In this document: piece by piece, positions 1 through 10,482 of the stretch
Layout: each line of letters opens with the position of its first letter
How positions within the stretch are numbered: the stretch's first letter is position 1
Assembly: GCF_029254265.1 (NCBI RefSeq)
Contig: NZ_JAQWXX010000132.1
Span: 99,436-163,435, forward strand
Length of the DNA stretch: 64,000 nucleotides
Direction of reading: 5' to 3'
Source: Algoriphagus sp.
GTDB lineage: Bacteria > Bacteroidota > Bacteroidia > Cytophagales > Cyclobacteriaceae
The notes under the pieces: model-generated
Databases searched by the model: none
The model's input: the letters and a program-made list of their open reading frames with translations, nothing else
Told to the model about the DNA's origin: nothing
Program-made: the position numbers and the translations under genes

Positions 1-318
1 GGTATAGGTTCGCTTCGCATTTTCGAGTAGTGAGTTTTCTCCAAAAGCCTCACCTTTCTTTATTTCAAGGATCGTTTCAAAATTGTCTTTGATATCGATG
101 GTCAAGCATACTTCCCCTTTTTTGACCAAATACAATGCTTGACTGGGGTCTTTACTGAAAAAAACGACTTCATCACGCACATATTTTCGATGGTGCATCG
201 CTGGAATAAAACGGGACATTTCTTTATTTCTTAATCGCTCAAAAAACTTGATCAATCCCAAAAAATCAAACATATGCTGTTCGTCTTCGGTGTAGGTTTT
301 TGAAAATGGATTCATCAT
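1..318 (-). CDS. Cyclic nucleotide-binding (Crp-like) domain protein, C-terminus outside window
   Basis: Reverse frame from ATG at 318 reads MMNPFSKTYTEDEQHMFDFLGLIKFFERL...RKYVRDEVVFFSKDPSQALYLVKKGEVCLTIDIKDNFETILEIKKGEAFGENSLL, typical of a cNMP-binding fold; partial. Confidence 0.7.
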   Translation of the reverse strand, partial: MMNPFSKTYTEDEQHMFDFLGLIKFFERLRNKEMSRFIPAMHHRKYVRDEVVFFSKDPSQALYLVKKGEVCLTIDIKDNFETILEIKKGEAFGENSLLENAKRTYT

Positions 319-320
319 AG

Positions 321-1640
321 TCAGTTCTTTTTGAAGTAAAGAATTTTGCGAGTAGCGGCTGTAGTTTTAGCCCAATCAGCGATTCGGTACCCGATCACCC
401 AAGCAATTTCGCCATCAGAGATTAAAACTTTAACCATCGGTTTTTTAAGCAGGGGCACCTTCAAATCTATTAAAAAGTCGGAGATTTTTTTGCTGCTCTT
501 CATACCGAGTGGTATAAACCTGTCTCCTGTTTCCCAATTTCTAATTGTTAACGGAAAAGTAAGTCTGTCAAGATCAAGCATCGCATTTGCCCGATGTGAA
601 TCGATGGTCACATCAGAGTCGATTTTTAAGATTTCATACTCACTATCAGGCAGCTTTAGCTCAATCTCGGAGCTTTCAATTTGAATTGATTCAAAGGGAG
701 CAACTGTCGGAGCTAAGAATAACTTCTCTCGATCGATATTCAATAGATGACTTCCCGACTCAAATATTTTTCCCGATTCCCTTTTGCGGATACTTTCATA
801 AATATCTTGTGACTGATCTGAATTGAAACCGTAGGAGCGCAGCCAAAAATAGATCAAACTTGCGGCTCCAGTCATATGCAGGATGTCAGCAATCAAAAGG
901 CTCTGGATTCCCTCTTCCGATTGGATATTTGCTTTGACCCAATGGTCAAATAGGCCACTGAAAGCTTTTCCGGTATCCTTTAATCGCTCAAAACTAGTAA
1001 TCAGGTTTTTCTTTGAGTCTGAAGAAAAACCGTATAAGTGAGGCAGAATATCGTGGCGAAGTTTATTTCTCTTGTAGTCAGTTTTTTGATTGCTACTATC
1101 CTCTCGCCACATGATTTTATTTTGCTGGGCAAAGATTTCAATTTGCTCCCTTGAAAAAGGAAGCAAAGGACGAATGAGATATCCTCGCCTTTCTGCCATC
1201 CCATAAAGCCCTTCAATCCCTGTCCCTCGAAGCAAATTCAAGAATATCGTCTCAATTTGATCATCTTGGTGATGAGCCAGGATTATTCCTTCAAGATTTC
1301 GATCTGACCGGATTTTCTCAAACCATTCATAGCGAATTTCCCGGGCTGCCATTTGGGTGGAAATGTGAGATTCTACAGCAAACTCCAATGTTTCTGCTTG
1401 ATGGAAATGGACTGTTTTTGAATTGGACTTTGCCCAATCCTTGACAAATTTCTCATCACCATCACTTTCCTTGCCCCGAAGGTGAAAATTAACATGAGCA
1501 ACTTCAAAAGGAATCTCTGCTCGAATCAAAAGTTCACCAAGGCAGATACTATCCAAGCCACCACTGCATGCGAGTAGATAGGTTTTGGAAGGAATTAACA
1601 AAGATTTACTGCCGATGTGCTGGATAAAAGCGTTTACCAT
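321..1640 (-). CDS. tilS: tRNA(Ile)-lysidine synthetase
   Basis: N-terminal ACSGGLDS PP-loop motif, HHQDDQIETIFLNLLRGTGIEGLYGM, TilS C-terminal region. Confidence 0.93.
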   Translation of the reverse strand: MVNAFIQHIGSKSLLIPSKTYLLACSGGLDSICLGELLIRAEIPFEVAHVNFHLRGKESDGDEKFVKDWAKSNSKTVHFHQAETLEFAVESHISTQMAAREIRYEWFEKIRSDRNLEGIILAHHQDDQIETIFLNLLRGTGIEGLYGMAERRGYLIRPLLPFSREQIEIFAQQNKIMWREDSSNQKTDYKRNKLRHDILPHLYGFSSDSKKNLITSFERLKDTGKAFSGLFDHWVKANIQSEEGIQSLLIADILHMTGAASLIYFWLRSYGFNSDQSQDIYESIRKRESGKIFESGSHLLNIDREKLFLAPTVAPFESIQIESSEIELKLPDSEYEILKIDSDVTIDSHRANAMLDLDRLTFPLTIRNWETGDRFIPLGMKSSKKISDFLIDLKVPLLKKPMVKVLISDGEIAWVIGYRIADWAKTTAATRKILYFKKN

Positions 1641-1688
1641 TGATCAAAAATATCATTTTCTACTAATTTTGCGCACATTCACTTTCAC

Positions 1689-3359
1689 ATGACTCAAAAG
1701 CTCCTATCGCTATTTCTATTCACTTTGTTTTTTTCAGGGATTACTGGAAAAGTACTAGGCCAAGCCTCTTCCACTTTGGAAATTAGGCAGGCGGATGTCT
1801 TGGAAGGAGCGGAGGGATTTGAGCGATTGATTGGTTCTGTGCGAATGAAAAATCAGAATACTTTAATTTACTGTGATTCTGCACATTTTTTCAGAATGGA
1901 AAATAAGGCTAGACTTTTTGGAAATGTAGTTATTGAAGATGAAGTTGATTCTGTAAAAACCAGAAGTGCCTATGCAGAATATGATGGAAACACCAAGCTA
2001 GCCAAATTGAGAAATAAGGTGGTATTTACTAATGAAGCTACCACTTTATATACTGAATACTTGGATTATGATCGTCTTGGTAACATCGCTTACTACTACA
2101 ACGACGGAAAAGTCGTTGACTCTGTAAATGTCTTGACAAGTGAGCGAGGTAAGTATGAAGTAAACCTGGAGCGGATCACTTTTCAAAATGAAGTGGTACT
2201 GGTAAATCCAGATTATACCTTGAAGACAGATTATTTGGTCTATCTGACTATTCCAAAGACTGCGGAGACAAAGGGTTTAACCAACCTTGTCTCTAAAGAC
2301 GGGAATAAATTAGATGCTCAGGAGGGGAGTTTTTACAATACTCAATCCAAGCAGTTCCGTTTTTTTGATGGAATCGTTGAGACGGAGACGAGCCGGATCA
2401 AAGGGAAAGAGTTGTTTTATGATGAACTGGCAGCCTATTACAAAGGCGAAAAAGATGTCAGTGTTTTAAATAAAGAACGGCAAGTAGAGATCTTTGGAGA
2501 TGTGGGTGAATACTGGGAAGAACGAAAATATAGTCTGGTTCACGGAAATGCCTTAGTCAGAAGGTACTTCGAAAAAGACACCCTATACATGACTTCTGAT
2601 TCGCTTATTTCTCAGGACAATGAAGCAGATTCTGCTAAGTTTTTGCTCGCATTTCGGGCTATCAAAATTTTAAATAAAGACATTTCCGGTGTAGCAGACT
2701 CCTTGGTTTATAATTACTCTGATTCATCTATAAGGCTATTCCAAGATCCGGTAATGTGGAACAATAAAAGTCAGATCTCTGCAGACTCGATGATTTTTTA
2801 CATTGTAAATGAACAACTCGATAGAGTTTATCTCAAAGACAATGGGTTTGTGATCACACAGGATACTCTTTTCAATTCCAATCAAATGAAGGGAAGGACT
2901 TTGAATGGCTATTTTGAAGAGGGTCAGATCAGTCGTCTCGATATTGACGGAAACGGGGAGTCCCTATATTTCGCGTTGGAGGGAGATACACTTACACAAG
3001 GTGTAAATAAAACCTTGAGTGCTACCATCAAGCTCAGATTTGCCGATGGAGTTATTACTAGGGTTACTTATGGTGTTAAGCCAGATGGGAGATTTACTCC
3101 TTTCCAGATGTTGGATGAAGAAACATCAAAACTGACTGGATACAATTGGCGAATTGAGGAGAAGCCAAGTATGGAGGATATATTCGACTGGCGAAAAGTA
3201 GAAGAAGTTGATCTAAAAGCAAAAAATCTTTTTAATCTTCCGAATGCCAAACTTAGAATGCCTACTGAAGATGAGATTCGAAAATCCATAGAAAAACGAA
3301 TTCAAACAACAGGCAAAAGGAGTTTGAATCCGAAATTAATCTTGAGGGAAAACGAGTAA
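1689..3359 (+). CDS. OstA/LptA-like outer-membrane biogenesis protein
   Basis: Signal peptide and repeated OstA-like strands (ADVLEGAEGFERLIGSVRMKNQNTLIYCDSAHFF). Confidence 0.8.
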   Translation: MTQKLLSLFLFTLFFSGITGKVLGQASSTLEIRQADVLEGAEGFERLIGSVRMKNQNTLIYCDSAHFFRMENKARLFGNVVIEDEVDSVKTRSAYAEYDGNTKLAKLRNKVVFTNEATTLYTEYLDYDRLGNIAYYYNDGKVVDSVNVLTSERGKYEVNLERITFQNEVVLVNPDYTLKTDYLVYLTIPKTAETKGLTNLVSKDGNKLDAQEGSFYNTQSKQFRFFDGIVETETSRIKGKELFYDELAAYYKGEKDVSVLNKERQVEIFGDVGEYWEERKYSLVHGNALVRRYFEKDTLYMTSDSLISQDNEADSAKFLLAFRAIKILNKDISGVADSLVYNYSDSSIRLFQDPVMWNNKSQISADSMIFYIVNEQLDRVYLKDNGFVITQDTLFNSNQMKGRTLNGYFEEGQISRLDIDGNGESLYFALEGDTLTQGVNKTLSATIKLRFADGVITRVTYGVKPDGRFTPFQMLDEETSKLTGYNWRIEEKPSMEDIFDWRKVEEVDLKAKNLFNLPNAKLRMPTEDEIRKSIEKRIQTTGKRSLNPKLILRENE

Positions 3360-3499
3360 CGACATCTTTCTGAAATTATTTTCTGGGGGTTAACAGAATT
3401 TAACCGCAATTTTCCTCAATCTGATAACCTTAAAGCTAAATTTGTCCGTATATTGATTACAGTTTCAAAAACTGAAGAGCTTATAGATTAAAATTCTAC

Positions 3500-4216
3500 A
3501 TGAACAGATTGCTGATACTTTTTACATGCCTCTGGCTGTCGCTTCCTATTTTGGGAAGTGCGCAGCAAGTTCGTGTGCTCAGCGAATCCCTTGAGTTCAA
3601 CGGGGATTTGGGGACTACCCAAAGAAAAACCGTAATTCTTCAAAACGATTCTGATCAGCAAAAAACCTTCTTTCTTAAGAATTTGAAAGGAAATATAGGT
3701 TCTTCTCAAAGTATTAAAGTTTGTATCGGAGATCAGTGTTATGATCCTAAAAGAGATCTTGCCAAGATAAAATTAACGTTAGAACCTGGGGAAATAGTAA
3801 CTGATTTGTATTTGGATTTTCAAATGGGAATCGCCGAGACTCGAGGTTCTTTTGATCTGTTCTTTGCAAATGAAACTAATATCAGGGAAACGTTCGTTGT
3901 AGAGGCTATCTATGAAGTCGCTAACGCAGAAAATAAAGTAGACGAATTTGATTATAAGGAGATAATTCTAAGTGATGTATACCCTAATCCAAGTAATCGA
4001 ATAGCACAATTTGACTACGAATTCAAAAACTCAAAAGTTAAAGCGAGGATTGCAATAAATAGTTTTATTGGAAACCCAATTGTGGATTATGAGCTTGATC
4101 CAAGTAGAAAATCACTGATAATTAATGTGTCAGATTTAAATCCAGGTGTGTACTTCTACACTCTTTTCCTCGACAATAAAAATATTGTCACCAAGAAGCT
4201 CGTTGTGAAGAAGTGA
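3500..4216 (+). CDS. Secreted protein with T9SS type A C-terminal sorting domain
   Basis: Signal peptide; C-terminus SDVYPNPSNRIAQFDY...LNPGVYFYTLFLDNKNIVTKKLVVKK matches the T9SS type A CTD pattern. Confidence 0.85.
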   Translation: MNRLLILFTCLWLSLPILGSAQQVRVLSESLEFNGDLGTTQRKTVILQNDSDQQKTFFLKNLKGNIGSSQSIKVCIGDQCYDPKRDLAKIKLTLEPGEIVTDLYLDFQMGIAETRGSFDLFFANETNIRETFVVEAIYEVANAENKVDEFDYKEIILSDVYPNPSNRIAQFDYEFKNSKVKARIAINSFIGNPIVDYELDPSRKSLIINVSDLNPGVYFYTLFLDNKNIVTKKLVVKK

Positions 4217-4275
4217 TCTTCATGCCATTTCACAACCCATTTGAATCCGAATAATTATCCCGTATATTTGCGGTC

Positions 4276-5190
4276 TTGAAAATGAAAATGCGCGTACAAT
4301 CCATTCTATTTCTGATTATTACCCTAGCCTTTACTTCATGTGGGCCTTTCAATAAATTGGAGAAAAGCACCAATTGGGAAGAGCTATATAAAGGAGCGAA
4401 TGACTATTATCAGGCTGGAGAGTATAATAAAGCCATTATTCTTTATGATAAGGTGCTTCCTGTGATTCGTGGGAGTGAAAAAGCCGAATTAGCTGATTAT
4501 AACTATGCTAATTGTCACTTTAAGACAAAAAGGTACATCGAAGCTGCAGGTTATTTTAGTAATTTCTATAGAACCTATAATCGAAGTCCATTAGCAGAAG
4601 AAGCATTTTTTATGAATGCATACTCCCTTTATTTGGATTCTCCTGATTACAACTTGGATCAACAAAGTTCACAAGAAGCAGTTTCGGCTATTCAGCAGTT
4701 TGTGACAGCTTTTCCAGGATCTGCAAGCTATGAGCGAGCTATGGAGATGCTAGTGGATTTACAAAGTAGATTTGAAGAGAAAGCCTATCAGGAATCTTCC
4801 ATGTATTATAGGCTGAAAGACGGTTTGTATCCGGGTGATTTCTATCGGGCTTGCATCATCAATTTCCAGAATTTTGCGAAGGACTATCCTGAAAGTAAAT
4901 ACAATGAGGAGCTCGCATATAAACTGGTAGAGGTCAGTGCTGGTTATGCAAAAAATAGTGCTTACCAAAAAAAGGAAGAAAGGCTTAATGATGCGATTGG
5001 ATTTGCTTCAACCTTTTATCGAAGATATCCAAGCAGCCAATTTACAGGTGAAGTGAAAAAATATGAGGAACAAGTTAAAAAAGAGCTTGTCGACCATTTG
5101 GAACTGAAAATGAAATACGCAGAGCAAGCCGCTGCACAGGCAGCAAAGATTACTACTGGCCCTCCTGCGGAAATAAAAGAAAATAAGTAA
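4276..5190 (+). CDS. bamD: Outer membrane assembly lipoprotein BamD
   Basis: Lipobox (FTSCG), TPR-like GEYNKAIILYDKVLP, followed by rpoZ-like and coaBC. Confidence 0.88.
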   Translation: MKMKMRVQSILFLIITLAFTSCGPFNKLEKSTNWEELYKGANDYYQAGEYNKAIILYDKVLPVIRGSEKAELADYNYANCHFKTKRYIEAAGYFSNFYRTYNRSPLAEEAFFMNAYSLYLDSPDYNLDQQSSQEAVSAIQQFVTAFPGSASYERAMEMLVDLQSRFEEKAYQESSMYYRLKDGLYPGDFYRACIINFQNFAKDYPESKYNEELAYKLVEVSAGYAKNSAYQKKEERLNDAIGFASTFYRRYPSSQFTGEVKKYEEQVKKELVDHLELKMKYAEQAAAQAAKITTGPPAEIKENK

Positions 5191-5208
5191 AACATAACTA
5201 ATAAGCAC

Positions 5209-5520
5209 ATGGCTACTAATCCATCGATCATTACAAGAGATTTGGACAAAATCGCAGATAAGACTGGTAATATTTACGAGTCACTTCATGTCGTGGGACA
5301 GCGAGCAAAGCAGATTTCAAATACTCTTAAGGAAGAATTGAATAATAAGCTTTCTGAGTTTGCTTCTACTGTAGATAATCTTGAAGAGGTATTCGAAAAC
5401 AAGGAGCAAATCGAAATCTCTAAATTCTACGAAAGAATGCCTAAGCCAAGTACTTTGGCAATGGAAGAATTTATCGAGGGAAAAGTTTACCATAGATTCC
5501 CTGAAGAACCACAAGGGTAA
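5209..5520 (+). CDS. rpoZ: DNA-directed RNA polymerase subunit omega (RpoZ-like)
   Basis: Small basic/acidic protein between bamD and coaBC, typical Bacteroidota omega-like context. Confidence 0.75.
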   Translation: MATNPSIITRDLDKIADKTGNIYESLHVVGQRAKQISNTLKEELNNKLSEFASTVDNLEEVFENKEQIEISKFYERMPKPSTLAMEEFIEGKVYHRFPEEPQG

Positions 5521-5527
5521 TAATCTT

Positions 5528-6736
5528 ATGAGCCTTCAGGGTAAGAAAATTTTATTGGGGGTGACTGGCAGCATAGCTGCGTATAAGTCAGCTCATCTTA
5601 CTCGATTATTGGTCAAAGCTGGAGCAGAAGTGCGAATTATTATGAGCGCTTCTGCTACTGATTTTATTACCCCTCTTACTTTAGCCACACTTTCGAAAAA
5701 TCCTGTCTTAAGTCAATTTAAGAAAGATGAGACTGGAGAATGGAATAATCATGTGGAGCTTGGTCTTTGGGCTGATTTGTTTTTAATTGCTCCTGTGAGT
5801 GCAAATACCCTTGCGAAATTTGCAAACGGGCTTTGCGACAATCTTTTATCGGCAGTTTATCTCTCTGCTCGTTGCCCAGTGATTCTTGCCCCGGCTATGG
5901 ACTTAGATATGTATCAGCATCCATCGGTACTGGCAAATATGTCCAAGCTGAGATCATTTGGAAATCAAATCTTAGATGCTGAATCCGGTGAGCTCGCAAG
6001 TGGGTTATCAGGTCAAGGTAGAATGATGGAACCTGAGCACATCCTTTCTGAACTCCTTAGATTTTTCAATTCCTCACAAGAATTTAAAGGAAAAAAAGTC
6101 TTAATTACAATGGGACCCACCCAGGAAGCGTTAGATCCTGTGAGATTTATCAGCAATCATTCCAGTGGAAAAATGGGGCTCGCTCTTGCCAAGGCTTTTA
6201 AGGCAAGAGGAGCTGATGTTTTCGTGATTTCAGGCCCAGTTTCCCTAGAAGTTGAAAAGGGAAAATTTCATTGGAAGGATGTCAATACAGCGAATGAAAT
6301 GTTCAGAGCAACCTCATCACTTCATCCTCAGATGGATATTTGTGTTTTTGCAGCTGCTGTAGCGGATTATGCGCCTGCAAAAATTTCAGAAGAGAAAATC
6401 AAAAAAAGTGATTCTAACGTGATTTTGGAGTTGAAAAAGAATGTAGATATCGCTGCCGAACTTGGGAAATTAAAAAGGGCAAATCAAATCCATGTAGGCT
6501 TTGCTTTGGAGACGGAGAATGAAAAAGAGAACGCGAAAGCTAAACTTCAAAAAAAGAATTTTGATCTCATAGTTCTAAATTCGACTAGGGAAGAAGGAGC
6601 TGGATTTAAACTAGACACAAATAAAGTCGAGATTTTTCAAGGTTCAGGCTACTCTGTTTCATCTGAAGTTTCTACTAAGGATGTGATTGCAAATTTAATT
6701 TTGGATCAGATCAAAACTATCCCAGTTTGGATTTGA
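5528..6736 (+). CDS. coaBC: Bifunctional phosphopantothenoylcysteine decarboxylase/phosphopantothenate-cysteine ligase
   Basis: GKKILLGVTGSIAAYKSAHLTRLL and FISNHSSGKMGLALA; ATG at 5528 preferred over the track start at 5381, which overlaps rpoZ. Confidence 0.94.
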   Translation: MSLQGKKILLGVTGSIAAYKSAHLTRLLVKAGAEVRIIMSASATDFITPLTLATLSKNPVLSQFKKDETGEWNNHVELGLWADLFLIAPVSANTLAKFANGLCDNLLSAVYLSARCPVILAPAMDLDMYQHPSVLANMSKLRSFGNQILDAESGELASGLSGQGRMMEPEHILSELLRFFNSSQEFKGKKVLITMGPTQEALDPVRFISNHSSGKMGLALAKAFKARGADVFVISGPVSLEVEKGKFHWKDVNTANEMFRATSSLHPQMDICVFAAAVADYAPAKISEEKIKKSDSNVILELKKNVDIAAELGKLKRANQIHVGFALETENEKENAKAKLQKKNFDLIVLNSTREEGAGFKLDTNKVEIFQGSGYSVSSEVSTKDVIANLILDQIKTIPVWI

Positions 6737-6764
6737 ACATGGATATTTCTTTATTTTTAAATTC

Positions 6765-7667
6765 ATGAAAAAAGCCCTGCTTCTTTTACCTTTATTCCTG
6801 ATGACTATCATAGCTTTTTCCCAAGAGCTCAATTTTACGGTTATCATTAATAGCGATAGATCTAGAATTCAAAACACAGATGTTTTCAATCAGATGAAAA
6901 CCAGTTTTGAACAATTTCTCAATGGACGATCTTGGACGACAGATGAGTTTCGGGGTGAGGAAAGAATCAAGGGTAATCTTTTGATTACAATAAATGAAGT
7001 GCCGCAGGTTGGGAGTTATAATGCCACTGTGCAAATACAAACCGTTCGTCCGGTCTATGGTACGAATTTCGAAAGCTTACTTTTTAATTTTGCAGACCGA
7101 AACTGGAATTTTGAATACATCGAATCTCAGCCTTTAGAGTTTAATCGGTTCACTTATTTAAATAATGTCAGTTCACTGCTAGCCTTTTATGCACACATTG
7201 CATTAGGAATGGATTATGATTCATTTCAAAGTCGAGGGGGAGATGACTTTTTTGAGATCGCAAATGACATCGTAAACAATGCACAAAAATCCGGCAGACA
7301 GGGCTGGACACAGAGTACTTCTGATCGAAGAAATCGCTACTGGTTGATTAATGATATTTATATTTCTTCAGTTTTTTCAAAGATTCGTGATGCCTATTAC
7401 TTATATCATAGACAAGGTTTGGATATTCTTCAGACTCAACCCAATCAGGCATATCAAAATATCCTAGAATCAATTCGAATTCTGGCAGAAGCCAATAAAG
7501 CACAACCCAATGGAATTTTTACGATTTCCTTTATGGATGCAAAAAGTGATGAGATTTCTCAAATATTAAAAAATGCGCCATTGGATATTCGGACCGAAGC
7601 GGTCGAATTATTATTGGAAGTAGATCCCAATAATGCGAAAAAGTATAATGATTTGCTGAAAAGCTAA
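6765..7667 (+). CDS. DUF4835 family protein
   Basis: Signal peptide, QELNFTVIINSDRSRIQNTDVFNQMKTSFEQFLNGRSWT; located between coaBC and recN as in many Bacteroidota. Confidence 0.8.
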   Translation: MKKALLLLPLFLMTIIAFSQELNFTVIINSDRSRIQNTDVFNQMKTSFEQFLNGRSWTTDEFRGEERIKGNLLITINEVPQVGSYNATVQIQTVRPVYGTNFESLLFNFADRNWNFEYIESQPLEFNRFTYLNNVSSLLAFYAHIALGMDYDSFQSRGGDDFFEIANDIVNNAQKSGRQGWTQSTSDRRNRYWLINDIYISSVFSKIRDAYYLYHRQGLDILQTQPNQAYQNILESIRILAEANKAQPNGIFTISFMDAKSDEISQILKNAPLDIRTEAVELLLEVDPNNAKKYNDLLKS

Positions 7668-7705
7668 ATTCGTTTTTCTAGTTTTACCAATCGTTTTTAT
7701 CCATC

Positions 7706-9355
7706 ATGCTCAAATCCCTAAGCATCGCTAATTATGCCCTGATAGACCAGTTGCTTATGCAGCCCGGAGTAGGACTGAGTATGATTACCGGGGAAACTGG
7801 CGCAGGAAAATCGATTATGTTAGGTGCTGTGGGGATGCTGCTTGGTAATCGAGCAGATACTAAAGTCTTACTTCACGAAGATAAGAAATGTGTTATCGAA
7901 GGGGTTTTTGAAATCGGGAATTATGGCTTGATAAGCTTCTTTGAGAGTGAGGATTTGGATTATGATTCCACATGTATTATCAGAAGAGAAATCAGCCCCA
8001 GTGGTAAGTCAAGATCTTTTATCAATGATACGCCGGTATTGCTTGAGACCCTCAAGATTCTAGGCGCCAAATTGATGGATGTTCATTCTCAGCATGACAC
8101 CCTTCAATTAGGCTCTGGAGAATATCAACTTGGTTTGATCGATGCTTTTGCACAGACTAGCTCAGAGATAAAGGAGTATAAATCGAACTTTAGAATTTTT
8201 AAAGCTGCCCAAAAGAAATTTGAGGCTTTGCAACAACGTGCGATTGAGCTGAAAAAGGAAGCTGACTTTAATGCTTTTCAACTCGAAGAACTCAGTGTGT
8301 TGGAGCTCCGAGAGGGTGAGCAACATGAACTGGAATCTTCTCAGGAAATTCTCGAAAATGCCGAAGAAATTAAGCAAAGGATGAATGAGATGCTTCATTT
8401 ACTGCAAGACGAAGAGTTAGGGATTCTCAATGGAATGACTCAACTAAATCATGGAATGCAGGCGCTTTCTAAACTGGCTCATGTTTACGAAGAATTGAGG
8501 TCCCGTTTTCAATCTTTACTAATCGAATTGCAGGATATTGAGGAAACTCTTGGTCATGAGGAAAGTGCTGTAGAAGTAGATTTTGAAAAGCTTGAACATA
8601 CAAGAGATCGATTGAGTAGGATTTATCAGCTTCAGAAAAAACATGGACTAGCTACAGTTGAAGAATTGATGGCTTTGGAAAAAGAACTGGCTGAAAAAGT
8701 TTTTGAAGTTCAAAATCTGGAGGAAGTCCTTCAAGATACTGCTAAAGAGTTGGAGTTAGCTCAAGAAAATCTTTCTGGTTCAGGTTTAAAGCTTCAAAAA
8801 AAGCGGATTTCCTGTTTTAAAGCGTTTAGTAAAGAACTGGAGATTCTGCTTTCTGGCCTCGGTATGGAAAACGCAAAAATTGAGTTTGAACATAAATCGA
8901 TTTCACCGAATTCAAGTGGAATTGATGAAATCGAGATTCTCTTTTCTGCCAATAAAGGATCCGCTCCCCAGCCCTTGAAAAAGGTAGCTTCGGGGGGAGA
9001 ATTTTCAAGACTACTTTTTGCGATCAAATATTTGATGGCAGATAAGATGGCATTGCCTACACTTATTTTCGACGAAATAGATTCGGGTATTTCTGGAGAA
9101 GTAGCACTCAAAATGGTTGGGATGATGCAGGATATTTCTAAAAACCATCAGGTTATCTGCATTACGCATTTGCCGCAAGTTGCTGGAAAAGGCGATGTTC
9201 ACTTTTTTGTTTACAAAGACAACAGTTCGGAAAAGACGATAAGCAAAATAAAATTGTTGAATCGAGAAGAAAGAATTGAAGAGTTGGCAAAAATGATAGC
9301 TGGGGTTTCTCCATCTGCTTCAGCCTTGGAAAGTGCCAAGGAATTACTGCAGTAA
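7706..9355 (+). CDS. recN: DNA repair protein RecN
   Basis: Walker A GETGAGKS, DVHSQHDTLQL, SGGEFSRLLFAIKYL, IFDEIDSGISGEVA. Confidence 0.95.
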   Translation: MLKSLSIANYALIDQLLMQPGVGLSMITGETGAGKSIMLGAVGMLLGNRADTKVLLHEDKKCVIEGVFEIGNYGLISFFESEDLDYDSTCIIRREISPSGKSRSFINDTPVLLETLKILGAKLMDVHSQHDTLQLGSGEYQLGLIDAFAQTSSEIKEYKSNFRIFKAAQKKFEALQQRAIELKKEADFNAFQLEELSVLELREGEQHELESSQEILENAEEIKQRMNEMLHLLQDEELGILNGMTQLNHGMQALSKLAHVYEELRSRFQSLLIELQDIEETLGHEESAVEVDFEKLEHTRDRLSRIYQLQKKHGLATVEELMALEKELAEKVFEVQNLEEVLQDTAKELELAQENLSGSGLKLQKKRISCFKAFSKELEILLSGLGMENAKIEFEHKSISPNSSGIDEIEILFSANKGSAPQPLKKVASGGEFSRLLFAIKYLMADKMALPTLIFDEIDSGISGEVALKMVGMMQDISKNHQVICITHLPQVAGKGDVHFFVYKDNSSEKTISKIKLLNREERIEELAKMIAGVSPSASALESAKELLQ

Positions 9356-9439
9356 TTGCCCTGTTGTTACGGATTGAAGTCTAGAATCATATTTTTTACC
9401 TATTTTTGAACATATTTTTGAAATCAACCCCATAGCTAT

Positions 9440-10255
9440 ATGCCAGAAAATTTGCTGAAAGGAAAAGTAGGAATCATCACAGGTGCACTGGATGAGAATT
9501 CAATTGCTTGGAAAACAGCGCTAAAAGCTAAAGAGCAAGGCGCTAAATTTGTCCTAACCAATGCCCCAATTGCTATGCGAATGGGAGCTATCAACGAACT
9601 AGCCCAGGAATGTAACACGATCGTGATTCCAGCTGACGCCACAAGTTTGGAAGATATAGAAAAACTTTATACCGAAGCAAAGGAGTATCTCGGAGGTAAT
9701 TTTGACTTCCTTTTACATTCTATTGGAATGTCACCAAATATTCGAAAAGGCAGATCTTATGGTGATTTGAACTATGATTGGGCGATGAAATCTTATGATG
9801 TCTCGGCGATTTCTTTTCACAAGATGATGCAAGTAGCGGAAAAGCAGGATGTGATGAACGAATGGGCATCAATCGTTGGGTTATCCTACATTGCCGCACA
9901 GCGTGTTTTCCCTTTTTATACCGATATGGCAGATGCAAAAGCTTTACTAGAAAGCATCGCAAGAGGCTATGGTTACCGATTCGGAAAATTGAAGAAAGTA
10001 AGAGTAAATACGATTTCCCAATCGCCTACAAAAACTACTGCAGGAACAGGAATTGGAGGATTTGACTCCTTTTTCAACTTTGCAGAATCGCTCTCACCAC
10101 TAGGCAACGCTTCTGCAGAATCTTGTGCAGACTACATTGTCACTATGTTTTCAGACATGACGAGAATGGTTACCATGCAGAATTTATTTCATGATGGTGG
10201 CTACTCATTTACCGGAATCTCAGAAGAGATGATGGAAAAAGTTAAAGATTTATAA
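9440..10255 (+). CDS. fabI: Enoyl-[acyl-carrier-protein] reductase FabI
   Basis: SDR-type enoyl reductase, GKVGIITGALDENSIAWKTA, LLHSIGMSPN. Confidence 0.88.
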   Translation: MPENLLKGKVGIITGALDENSIAWKTALKAKEQGAKFVLTNAPIAMRMGAINELAQECNTIVIPADATSLEDIEKLYTEAKEYLGGNFDFLLHSIGMSPNIRKGRSYGDLNYDWAMKSYDVSAISFHKMMQVAEKQDVMNEWASIVGLSYIAAQRVFPFYTDMADAKALLESIARGYGYRFGKLKKVRVNTISQSPTKTTAGTGIGGFDSFFNFAESLSPLGNASAESCADYIVTMFSDMTRMVTMQNLFHDGGYSFTGISEEMMEKVKDL

Positions 10256-10274
10256 CAACCACCAACCTTATACC

Positions 10275-10309
10275 AAAAAGCCCTTTAGATTTTCTGAAGG
10301 GCTTTTTTT
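10275..10309 (+). terminator. Rho-independent terminator after fabI
   Basis: aaaagccctttaga-ttt-tctgaagggcttttttt stem-loop plus T run. Confidence 0.85.
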
Positions 10310-10387
10310 ATGCTTTCCTTTGTCAAAAGGCAGTTTTTTGTTGAAGGATTTTCAGCTATCTTATTGATCTGAATTTACCACCATACC

Positions 10388-10482
10388 TTATGAAATCTAG
10401 CATGACTAAAAAGTCATACACTCGGATGATTATATTCTGCGAGATTCTATATGACAATTGAAAAGAAAATTATAAACAAATG
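10388..10482 (+). repeat. Dispersed hairpin element copy R1 (core 10389-10453)
   Basis: tatgaaatctagcATGACTaaaaAGTCATacactcggatgattatattctgcgagattctatatg; related copies at 38391 (+) and 25743 (-). Confidence 0.75.

Noticed and set aside
5381-5527. N-terminal extension of coaBC in the ORF track
   Set aside because: Overlaps rpoZ in another frame; the conserved CoaB/CoaC start (MSLQGKKILLGVTGS) begins at 5528.
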